Shown here: one piece after another, positions 41,150 to 46,797 of the stretch | Layout: each line of letters begins with the position of its first letter | Numbering within the stretch: the first letter of the stretch is position 1 | Assembly: GCA_002323535.1 (NCBI GenBank) | Contig: DCQT01000104.1 | Location: 1-46,797 of the forward strand | DNA: 46,797 nt | From: Bacteriovoracaceae bacterium UBA1511 | Lineage (GTDB): Bacteria > Bdellovibrionota > Bacteriovoracia > Bacteriovoracales > Bacteriovoracaceae | Direction: 5' to 3' | Translations under genes and position numbers: made by a program | Notes under the pieces: generated by a model | Seen by the model: only the letters and a program-made list of their open reading frames with translations | Database searches by the model: none | What the model was told of the DNA's origin: nothing

Positions 41150-41589
41150 AAAAGTTTTTTTAGAGGAACTGGTTTAAGCTTAGGGATTGCATCCTCGAGG
41201 GTTATAAGGCTTCCTTTTTTTGAGGCGAAGACGTGGTAAGTATCTTTACTTTCATAAAGTTCTCGGGCGATTGCCCTTTTTACAATACGGTCCTTTGAAT
41301 AGAGAGATCCTTCTAGGCTGCCCTTGAAGGCTTTTACTCTATTTTGATGATAATTGATTTCAAAAACTGGGACCAAAGATAGCTCAAGTGCCATGGCCGC
41401 ATTGAACCGATGATGTCCGTCAACGATGAGCCTGGTTTTTTGATCAATAATAATCGGCTTCGTAAAGAATTTATGGTTTTGGATTAATTCTATTAATTTA
41501 TCAACATGAGTAGAGTTAACCTTCTCATGAGGAAGAAGGTCAATAATTTTTGCTGTTTTAAATTTACCGCATACTTGTTTTCTGATCAT
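41146..41589 (-). CDS. ParB/SerK-like domain protein
   Basis: Cytosolic 147-residue protein with a single ParB/sulfiredoxin-type fold: DLLPHEKVN (E22), KPIIIDQKTRLIVDGHHRFN at about 44-63, AAMALELSLVPVFEI. The DGHHR motif and the HE at 21-22 resemble SbnI and archaeal SerK, ADP/ATP-dependent free-serine kinases, more than chromosome-partitioning ParB, which has a GERR motif and DNA-binding helices that are absent here. Serine kinase activity is therefore possible but unproven. It is divergent from tag with about 45 bases between, and overlaps lpxO by 4 bases. Confidence 0.75.
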   Translation of the reverse strand: MIRKQVCGKFKTAKIIDLLPHEKVNSTHVDKLIELIQNHKFFTKPIIIDQKTRLIVDGHHRFNAAMALELSLVPVFEINYHQNRVKAFKGSLEGSLYSKDRIVKRAIARELYESKDTYHVFASKKGSLITLEDAIPKLKPVPLKKLF

Positions 41590-41634
41590 AAATTATCTAA
41601 TAGGTTGAAAATAGCTTTTTTGGCAAGAGGAATG

Positions 41635-42198
41635 ATGAAGACTCGGTGTCCGTGGTTAAATTTAAAAAATGAGGAGTATGTCAGGTATCATGATTTAGAG
41701 TGGGGAAAGCCTATTTGTGATGATGACTCTTTGTTTGCGGCATTGATTTTTGAGGGCGCTCAGGCAGGCCTTAGTTGGGAGACTGTTCTGAAGAAACGTG
41801 ATGAGTATCTGAGAGTCTTCAATGGGTTAAAAATAGATGAAATGGCCAAAATTTCAGATGAAAAGCTCGAAAAGGCTCTTTTGAATGAAGGACTAATTCG
41901 AAATAGATTAAAAATCTACTCAATTAGGAAAAATGCGATTGGAATAAAAAAAATCCAAGAGTGTTTTGGTAGCTTTTCAGGCTACCTTTGGGGGAAAGTT
42001 GATTATGAGCAAGTTCCTCATCGATTTAAGAGCATGAGTGATTACCCTACTGAGGATGGTCTAAGTCGGGAAATCTCAAAAGAGCTTAAAAGTTACGGGC
42101 TGAGTTTTGTTGGCCCAACAATAATTTATGCCTTTTTACAGGCAGTTGGTATTTACCAAGATCACTCTGCTGATTGCTTTTTAGGTGGAAATAAATGA
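41635..42198 (+). CDS. tag: DNA-3-methyladenine glycosylase I (Tag)
   Basis: Base excision repair enzyme of 187 residues that removes 3-methyladenine from DNA. Seen: TRCPWLN at the start (zinc ligand C5), YHDLEWGKP (H19), FEGAQAGLSWETVLKKR, a classic family motif, GLSFVGPTIIYAFLQAVG, and the C-terminal zinc ligands H177 and C181 in YQDHSADC. The helix-hairpin-helix core is complete and length is normal. Two adjacent ATGs (41632, 41635) follow AAGAGG; the second is taken as start. The next gene, trmK, overlaps by ATGA, so the two are coupled. Confidence 0.93.
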   Translation: MKTRCPWLNLKNEEYVRYHDLEWGKPICDDDSLFAALIFEGAQAGLSWETVLKKRDEYLRVFNGLKIDEMAKISDEKLEKALLNEGLIRNRLKIYSIRKNAIGIKKIQECFGSFSGYLWGKVDYEQVPHRFKSMSDYPTEDGLSREISKELKSYGLSFVGPTIIYAFLQAVGIYQDHSADCFLGGNK

Positions 42199-42851
42199 AA
42201 CAAAGGCTAGGTAAAAGACTTTTAAAGGTTGCTGATTTTTCAAGTAAGTATCTTGCGGACGCTGAGTCTTTTGTAGATATGTGTTGTGACCATGGGCATC
42301 TTGGTCTTTTCATCTCGGAGAGTTTTTCAAAAAGGATGTACTTTGTTGATCCAGTGAAAACGATCATTGAAAAACTTCAAGATAAAATAAGTGAATCTGA
42401 AAAAAGTAGAATTACTTGCCTTGATATAAAGGGACAAAATTTTACATACACAGAAAATCTTCCAGTGGTTGCGATTTGTGGAGTAGGAGGAGATTTAATT
42501 TGGGAAATTGTTCAATCAATCACCCATAAAAATCCTCATTCATCTCCGATTTTTGTGCTGGCTCCCCAAAATAGACCGGTTGAGTTAAGAGAAGAATTAA
42601 ATGGGCAAGGCTTTGGCGTAGATCAGGAAGGACTTGTAAAAGATAATGGAAAGTACTACGAGATCATGTGTGTTGCCGAGGTATTTGAAAAGCCTCTAAG
42701 CTTGATTGGTGAGTCAGCGTTTGATTTGAATGATAATTCACATCTGTCTTATCTTAAGAAAAAAAGAGAGCATTATGATTTTAAGTCTAGGAAGTTTCCT
42801 GAGTTTAAAAAAGTCGTCCAGATGTATGATGCGCTGCTAGGCAAAAGCTAG
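42195..42851 (+). CDS. trmK: TrmK-like tRNA (adenine22-N1)-methyltransferase
   Basis: Rossmann-fold methyltransferase of 218 residues of the TrmK family, which methylates A22 of tRNA with S-adenosylmethionine. Seen: VDMCCDHGHLGLFI (SAM loop, about 28-41), VVAICGVGGDLIWEI, FVLAPQNRPVELREELNGQG and LVKDNGKYYEIMCV, the order of the family's motifs. The classic LQP-N motif reads APQN. The second half lacks the long coiled-coil end seen in Bacillus TrmK. It overlaps tag by 4 bases. Family members are best known in Gram-positives and gammaproteobacteria. Confidence 0.82.
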   Translation: MKQRLGKRLLKVADFSSKYLADAESFVDMCCDHGHLGLFISESFSKRMYFVDPVKTIIEKLQDKISESEKSRITCLDIKGQNFTYTENLPVVAICGVGGDLIWEIVQSITHKNPHSSPIFVLAPQNRPVELREELNGQGFGVDQEGLVKDNGKYYEIMCVAEVFEKPLSLIGESAFDLNDNSHLSYLKKKREHYDFKSRKFPEFKKVVQMYDALLGKS

Positions 42852-42895
42852 TTATTATAAATTTTCCAAGGCAATTTGATAAAATAATTTAAGAA

Positions 42896-42921
42896 CCTCC
42901 CCAAAGGTCACTTTGAGGAGG
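42896..42921. terminator. hairpin between convergent genes
   Basis: CCTCCCCAAAG (42896-42906) pairs with CTTTGAGGAGG (42911-42921) over 11 positions with one mismatch, around GTCA. It sits between trmK and the leftward winged-helix gene; leftward the next bases are T-rich. Confidence 0.65.
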
Positions 42922-42944
42922 GAAAATCATATGGTTAGAATTTT

Positions 42945-43220
42945 TTATTTACGAGATATTAATTCGATTAAATCCCCTGTGCTAATGTGTTCCTCTACGG
43001 AATGTCTTAGTTTCTTTTTTAAATTCACTTTATACTGATTTTGTCTTCCAACCTTTTCAATTGTGATGTACCCATCCTCAAAAAGATCAGAAATTACTTT
43101 ATGAGCGAACCTTTCAGTGATCCCAACCTCACTTGCCAACTCACGCACGGTAATACTTTCGCGAATTGAGAGCACAAATAGCGCATGTGCATGGTTAGAA
43201 AAGAACGTCCATTCACTCAT
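42945..43220 (-). CDS. small winged-helix transcription regulator
   Basis: DNA-binding protein of 91 residues with a winged helix-turn-helix: SITVRELASEVGITERFAHK as helices 2-3 (about 22-41), then VISDLFEDGYITIEKVGR as wing. Hydrophobic N-terminal helix FSNHAHALFVLSI is usual for such folds. It is of the small MarR/Rrf2-like kind, but the family was not recognised. It starts 3 bases after the NTF2-like gene and shares its transcript, so the pair is regulator and target or partner. It could respond to a ligand of the NTF2-fold protein. Confidence 0.82.
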   Translation of the reverse strand: MSEWTFFSNHAHALFVLSIRESITVRELASEVGITERFAHKVISDLFEDGYITIEKVGRQNQYKVNLKKKLRHSVEEHISTGDLIELISRK

Positions 43221-43223
43221 AAA

Positions 43224-43688
43224 TTATGCAGAGAAAGGTACTGATGAATGATGGACATTGATTCTAAGGTTGCCATCAGCATCTTGCATGTAACCAAATG
43301 TGTATTCTACTTTAACCTCTTCTCCCTCTGTAGTCGTGAAGTAGTAGTTACCCATAGCTACTGCCGTATTTCCTTGAACAATAATATCAGAATTCTCAAA
43401 CCTTACTTTTGTCCATGGTTGTATTGCAAAGCCTTTATCTTCTGAGCATGCTCCATTTGTAGCAACAAAGTAAGACAGAGCAGTATCTTTATTTGATCTA
43501 AATTGATCCTGGGCCGCTTTAGTCGGTTTAAATAATACAGGTGAAAGATCATAAGCGTAAAGTGTATCAATATGCTCTTTCGCAACAGCTGTGTAGTCTT
43601 GCTTTTCTGTAAAGGCTGCTCCTATTTTAACAATTCCCTCGCCCCATTGATTTTGCACAGCAATAACAGATTCTTTCGTAATTGACAT
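43224..43688 (-). CDS. NTF2-like (SnoaL-fold) protein, often mislabelled PRA-CH-like
   Basis: Cytosolic 154-residue protein of the NTF2/SnoaL-like fold. Sequence such as ITKESVIAVQNQWGEGIVKI, VLFKPTKAAQDQFRSNKDTA, WTKVRFENSDIIVQGNTAVA and MGNYYFTTTEGEEVKVEYTF matches remembered marine proteins that are often mislabelled phosphoribosyl-AMP cyclohydrolase; no such catalytic motif is present. The function is unknown. TAGGAG lies 6 bases before the ATG at 43688, which fixes the start. A TetR-type palindrome sits in its upstream region, so it is probably inducible. The winged-helix gene follows by 3 bases. Confidence 0.82.
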   Translation of the reverse strand: MSITKESVIAVQNQWGEGIVKIGAAFTEKQDYTAVAKEHIDTLYAYDLSPVLFKPTKAAQDQFRSNKDTALSYFVATNGACSEDKGFAIQPWTKVRFENSDIIVQGNTAVAMGNYYFTTTEGEEVKVEYTFGYMQDADGNLRINVHHSSVPFSA

Positions 43689-43708
43689 AAAAACTCCTAT
43701 TTTTTTAT

Positions 43709-43724
43709 ATGAACAATCGTTCAT
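43709..43724. promoter_or_regulatory. TetR-type operator palindrome upstream of the NTF2-like gene
   Basis: ATGAAC-AATC-GTTCAT is a perfect 6-4-6 palindrome, in the style of TetR/AcrR-family operators. It lies 20 bases before the ATG, just after a possible promoter (TTGACT near 43765-43770, TAAATT near 43743-43748). No TetR gene is in the window. Confidence 0.6.
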
Positions 43725-43955
43725 GTTTTTGAATACATGTAATTTAGCACAGGCTTTTTTTGAGTCAACTAGGAATTTTATTAGACACATTTACATTTCA
43801 AAAGTGTCGTTTGATTTTTCTTTATAAAAAATAATTCATGAACCGCAAGGGAGCTCTCTGGACTGGAAAAGTTAAGGGTTAAAAATACTTTACAAAAAAA
43901 ACACGAGATTTTTGGATGAGATTGATGGAGCATGATGTTAACGTTTATTCACATA

Positions 43956-43985
43956 AAAAAAGCCGCTCATTGAGCGGCTTTTTTT
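43956..43985. terminator. bidirectional intrinsic terminator
   Basis: AGCCGCTC (43961-43968) pairs with GAGCGGCT (43972-43979), with loop ATT; A-rich flanks on the left and T-rich on the right make it a terminator in both directions. It serves the leftward gene at 43989. Confidence 0.92.
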
Positions 43986-43988
43986 ATT

Positions 43989-44462
43989 TTATTGGATTTT
44001 AATGTATTTTCTTGTTTCGAGCTTGTCCCAGCCCAGGATTAGCTCTGTATCTGTGGTGAACTTAGCTTTCATTTTGTTTAAGAATTTCTTTTCGTGAATG
44101 TTAAGAGATTTAGTACTGTCTAGAAGTAAAAGAAACTTAAAAACTTCCATGAATGTTTTAAGGCCTTTTGTTTCAACTTGAGTCTTAAAGTATTCATATC
44201 GATCACATGCCTGGATATCTGGAAGGTCCTCTGTTGTAAGCTTTTTGAAGTGCTTAAGACTTTTTTCAAAATATTCTTTTGAGGGAAGTTTTTCCGCTTT
44301 TTCAAGCTCTTTAAGCGGAAGGTAGTGGGTGATGTCTTTAGCACTCTCGTAAACTTTCGCCATTTCCATATCTAAACCTGCAAGAACTTCTTTGGTGATT
44401 CCTTGAAATTCTCCAGCATTAATTGTTTGTGTTGAAATAATATCCCCAACTGTTAAATCCAT
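43989..44462 (-). CDS. cytosolic helical protein of unknown function
   Basis: Soluble protein of 157 residues, rich in Lys/Glu, mostly helical, with no signal or membrane segment. One Cys (ACDRYEYF). Sequence MDLTVGDIISTQTINAGEFQ starts it; no motif was recognised. AAAAAGAGG precedes the ATG at about the right distance. A strong terminator follows, so it is monocistronic. Confidence 0.75.
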   Translation of the reverse strand: MDLTVGDIISTQTINAGEFQGITKEVLAGLDMEMAKVYESAKDITHYLPLKELEKAEKLPSKEYFEKSLKHFKKLTTEDLPDIQACDRYEYFKTQVETKGLKTFMEVFKFLLLLDSTKSLNIHEKKFLNKMKAKFTTDTELILGWDKLETRKYIKIQ

Positions 44463-44540
44463 TTAAACCTCTTTTTTAAGGGTCTGAAGAAAATTCATTT
44501 TTCCTTCGAGTCAAAATAGTTTAGAAACCTTAAAACTTTT

Positions 44541-44593
44541 TTGACATAATATTTTTCCACCTTGTTAATGATAAGACAAGTTGTCACAAGGTG
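44541..44593 (+). promoter_or_regulatory. promoter with nested inverted repeats before the flavoprotein gene
   Basis: TTGACA at 44541-44546 is a consensus -35; TTAATG near 44565-44570 is a weak -10. CACCTTGT (44558-44565) is repeated inverted as ACAAGGTG (44586-44593), enclosing the palindrome GACAA-G-TTGTC (44575-44585). Together these look like an operator or RNA hairpin. Confidence 0.45.
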
Positions 44594-44646
44594 CTGTAAG
44601 GTTTTGTTTTTTCTATCAATTAGTCTGATCTTTTTGGAGTGTGTTT

Positions 44647-45849
44647 TTGAAGAGTAAAGTAGTCATTGTCGGTGCTGGGGTTAGTGGTTTATTTGCCGCC
44701 TATAAACTTCTCGAAGCTGGAATCGGGGTTGATTTATATGATCATTCAAGTGGTGTGGGAAAGAAGTTTCTTGTTGCCGGAAAAGGTGGGCTGAACTTAA
44801 CCCATTCTGAAGAGCGAGATGAGTTTATAAAAAATTATGAGGGTCACGAAGAGCTTTTTTCGTCATTAATTAGTGAATTCTCACCAGATGATTTGATTAG
44901 TTTTTGCAAAGGTCTTAGCGTTGAAACCTTTGTTGGATCAAGTGGAAGAGTCTTCCCAAAGGAGTTGACAGCGGCGCATATGCTTAGAAATTGGCTTGAT
45001 GCATTAAGGCAATACTCAAACTTTAACCTCTTTTTAAATCATCGTTTGGTAAGCCTTCAAAAGGTTGATGAGGCATTTAATTTAGATTTTTTGAGCCTTG
45101 AGTCAAAAAAAGAAATATCTATTTCAAGCAATATAGTTGTCATGGGACTAGGCGGAAAGAGCTGGAAAAAAACCGGGAGCGATGGCAGCTGGGTGAAGCT
45201 GATAAATCGCCTAGGTTTAGAGATATCCCCATTTTTATCAATGAACTGTGGATATGAAGCGAAATGGCCGGACAGTCTGAAGGCGATGCTAGATCATGAC
45301 CCGCTAAAAAATGTGAGTATTTTTGGAAAAAAAGGTGAGCTGATGCTTACGCCTTTTGGCGTTGAAGGGGGGCTTATCTATGCCTTTTCTAAGAAAATTC
45401 AAAAAGAAATAATAGATAACGGAGAGTTTGCGCTGGAGATAGATTTAAGACCTGATTCTAGTTTTGATGAGTTAAAAAATAGTTTGAGTAATAAAAGGTT
45501 AAAGGACTCTCGAGGAAATCAACTGAGAAAGAGTTTAAAGCTGACGAAGGTTGAGAGTCTTCTTCTAAAAGAGACTCTTTCAAAAGAGCACTATTTTTCA
45601 GATGAGAAAGTGGCCTGCTCGTTAAAATCTTTCAAGATAACACTTTTTAAGGCAAGGCCAATTGATGAGGCGATCTCCTCATCAGGAGGCATAAAGTTCT
45701 CAGAGGTTTCCGATTCTTTAGAGTCAAAAAAGCACCTGGGTCTTTATTTTATGGGAGAAATGTTGGATTGGGATGCTCCTACTGGTGGCTACTTGTTTCA
45801 AGGATGTTTCAGTAGTGCCTATCGCGTTGTCAAAAGTATTTTAAGTTGA
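44647..45849 (+). CDS. BaiN/HI0933-like FAD-dependent oxidoreductase
   Basis: Flavoprotein of 400 residues of the HI0933/YhiN (BaiN) family. Seen: VVIVGAGVSGLFAAYKLLEA (GxGxxG Rossmann, about 4-23), GKKFLVAGKGGLNLTH with the family-typical GxGxxNxTH, GSSGRVFPKELTAAHMLRNW, and the C-terminal LYFMGEMLDWDAPTGGYLFQ and GCFSSAYRVVKS. The TPFGVEGGLIYAFS region and shorter total suggest the TIGR03862 subgroup. Role in bacteria is unclear; some members reduce bile acid double bonds. The start is taken as TTG 44647 (GGAG 7 bases before); GTG 44641 is the alternative. The ABC gene follows by 31 bases. Confidence 0.9.
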   Translation: MKSKVVIVGAGVSGLFAAYKLLEAGIGVDLYDHSSGVGKKFLVAGKGGLNLTHSEERDEFIKNYEGHEELFSSLISEFSPDDLISFCKGLSVETFVGSSGRVFPKELTAAHMLRNWLDALRQYSNFNLFLNHRLVSLQKVDEAFNLDFLSLESKKEISISSNIVVMGLGGKSWKKTGSDGSWVKLINRLGLEISPFLSMNCGYEAKWPDSLKAMLDHDPLKNVSIFGKKGELMLTPFGVEGGLIYAFSKKIQKEIIDNGEFALEIDLRPDSSFDELKNSLSNKRLKDSRGNQLRKSLKLTKVESLLLKETLSKEHYFSDEKVACSLKSFKITLFKARPIDEAISSSGGIKFSEVSDSLESKKHLGLYFMGEMLDWDAPTGGYLFQGCFSSAYRVVKSILS

Positions 45850-45880
45850 TCAACGGCTTACCTGTGACTAGTATTTTTCA

Positions 45881-46797
45881 ATGGAAAAAAAATACGCAAT
45901 TTTCGCCAATAATTTATCTAAAAAGTTTGTTAGCTATAAAAAAGCCTCTGGGTTTAAAGGTTCGGTAAAATCAATTTTTAATCGAGAGTATCAAGAAAAG
46001 TATGCCGTCAACGGATTCAATCTAGAAATAGAAAAAGGAAAAATCATTGGCCTACTGGGACCTAACGGTGCTGGTAAAACGACCCTGATGAAGATGTTTA
46101 CTGGCATAATTGTTCCAAGTGACGGTGAGCTTCAGGTTCTTGGTAAAAATCCATGGGAGCGAGATAAAGAGCTTCGAAAAAAAATAGCCCTTGTCATGGG
46201 ACAAAAATCTCAACTTTGGTGGGATATACCCGCTCTTGATAGTCTTGAGTTACTTCAAAAATATTATGAAGTACCTGAGGAAAAATTTAAAACTCGCCTT
46301 CGAATGATGAGTGAAATGCTTGGTGTTACTGATTTGCTTCATGTTCAAATTAGAAAATTAAGTCTTGGAGAGAGAATGAAAATGGAGTTGATGGCCTCTC
46401 TTCTTCATGACCCGGAGGTGTTATTTCTCGATGAACCAACAATTGGCCTGGATCTGATCGCTCAAGAGAATATGAGAAAGTTTATAAAAGATTATCACGG
46501 AAAAACTGGGTGCACTATCATCCTAACATCACATTACATGGCCGACGTTCAAGCGCTATGTGAGGATCTCGTTTTAATTTTTAATGGCAAAAAAAGGTTC
46601 GATGGAAAAATTCATGACTTTGAAAAAATCCTAGGAGTCGAAAAAAATATTTCATTTACTTTTAGAGCTCCTATTTCTGATGATGAATTTTTATCTCAAT
46701 TTGACCCTAAGTGGAATGAAATCAAGACAAGCCTTTCACTTCGAGTACCCATGGATATGGTTAATGAAGTAGGAAAATATGTACTTTCAAATTTTTC
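45881..46797 (+). CDS. ABC transporter ATPase (ABC-2 type export), cut by the window end
   Basis: First 305 residues of an ATP-binding cassette protein, open to the window's right edge. Seen: Walker A GLLGPNGAGKTTLMKM (about 62-77), Q-loop region VMGQKSQLWW, signature LSLGERMKMEL (about 164-174), Walker B VLFLDEPTIGLD, and switch H in LTSHYMADV. The long region before Walker A (VSYKKASGFKGSVKSIFNRE) and the C-terminal extension are typical of the ABC-2 exporters of the YadG/NatA group and viologen or daunorubicin exporters. The membrane partner should lie to the right. It starts 31 bases after the flavoprotein gene. Confidence 0.9.
   Translation, partial: MEKKYAIFANNLSKKFVSYKKASGFKGSVKSIFNREYQEKYAVNGFNLEIEKGKIIGLLGPNGAGKTTLMKMFTGIIVPSDGELQVLGKNPWERDKELRKKIALVMGQKSQLWWDIPALDSLELLQKYYEVPEEKFKTRLRMMSEMLGVTDLLHVQIRKLSLGERMKMELMASLLHDPEVLFLDEPTIGLDLIAQENMRKFIKDYHGKTGCTIILTSHYMADVQALCEDLVLIFNGKKRFDGKIHDFEKILGVEKNISFTFRAPISDDEFLSQFDPKWNEIKTSLSLRVPMDMVNEVGKYVLSNF

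Noticed and set aside
41146..41589. Chromosome partition ParB
   Set aside because: No ParA, no parS site, and the DNA-binding helices of ParB are missing.
43224..43688. Phosphoribosyl-AMP cyclohydrolase (HisI)
   Set aside because: The name is often given to similar proteins, but HisI metal-binding motifs are absent and the sequence fits an NTF2-like fold.
1..46797. Defence island, prophage or transposon
   Set aside because: No integrase, transposase, restriction, toxin-antitoxin, CRISPR or phage structural gene was recognised, and no long terminal repeats were seen.

Overview
The window is an AT-rich bacterial chromosome segment with closely packed genes. It has an unusually large share of exported proteins: two subtilisin-like proteases, a HExxH metalloprotease, an M23 endopeptidase, a rhomboid protease, a GH3 glycosidase, a cyanophycinase fusion, Dsb thiol chemistry and many secreted proteins of unknown function. 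Together with lipid A hydroxylase-type LpxO, outer-membrane features and the codon style, this fits a Gram-negative predatory or scavenging bacterium of the Bdellovibrionota, most likely the Bacteriovorax/Halobacteriovorax side. That placement is an inference from gene content. No rRNA, tRNA, CRISPR array, prophage or insertion sequence was seen.

Layout. 1-1290: a metal-homeostasis locus with a NicO-type Ni/Co transporter and a Fur-family regulator, divergent from a gene leaving the window at the left; overlapping divergent promoters carry TGCAAT-type inverted repeats. 1300-3270: a subtilase with a similar repeat in its upstream region, then a small secreted protein. 3375-4819: SlyD plus a COG0523 GTPase (metallochaperone pair). 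4785-8690: secreted proteins, a DsbB/DsbA pair, and a cytosolic helical protein with a winged-helix tail. 8747-10341: a four-gene copper- or mercury-type operon (outer-membrane barrel, HMA protein, MerT-like membrane protein, CsoR) behind a textbook CsoR operator. 10342-16476: exported enzymes (alpha/beta hydrolase fused to cyanophycinase, a possible permuted papain-fold protein, a flavin oxidase with a Kazal-like tail), the YghU glutathione transferase, and a gene broken by an in-frame TAA. 16554-23011: a two-gene operon for a small lipoprotein-like protein and a 2017-residue secreted protein.

23315-29575: secreted proteins, a small Lacal_2735-like protein, a second subtilase, a GH3 enzyme, a MAPEG protein and a duplicated-repeat secreted protein. 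29744-35794: a mostly rightward run holding a secreted DUF2237 protein, a WecB/TagA/CpsF glycosyltransferase with an odd N-terminus, a dimethylargininase-like enzyme, M23, rhomboid and RDD proteins. 35835-41589: metalloprotease, propeller-like protein, RadD helicase, LpxO and a ParB/SerK-like protein. 41635-46797: Tag DNA glycosylase, TrmK tRNA methyltransferase, an NTF2-like/winged-helix pair behind a TetR-type operator, a flavoprotein and a truncated ABC ATPase.

The strongest system-level candidate is the CsoR operon, which combines mercury-type uptake components with a copper-type regulator and an outer-membrane barrel. The cyanophycinase fusion and the giant-protein operon come next. Family names rest on motifs read by eye and remembered family patterns; no database search was run.
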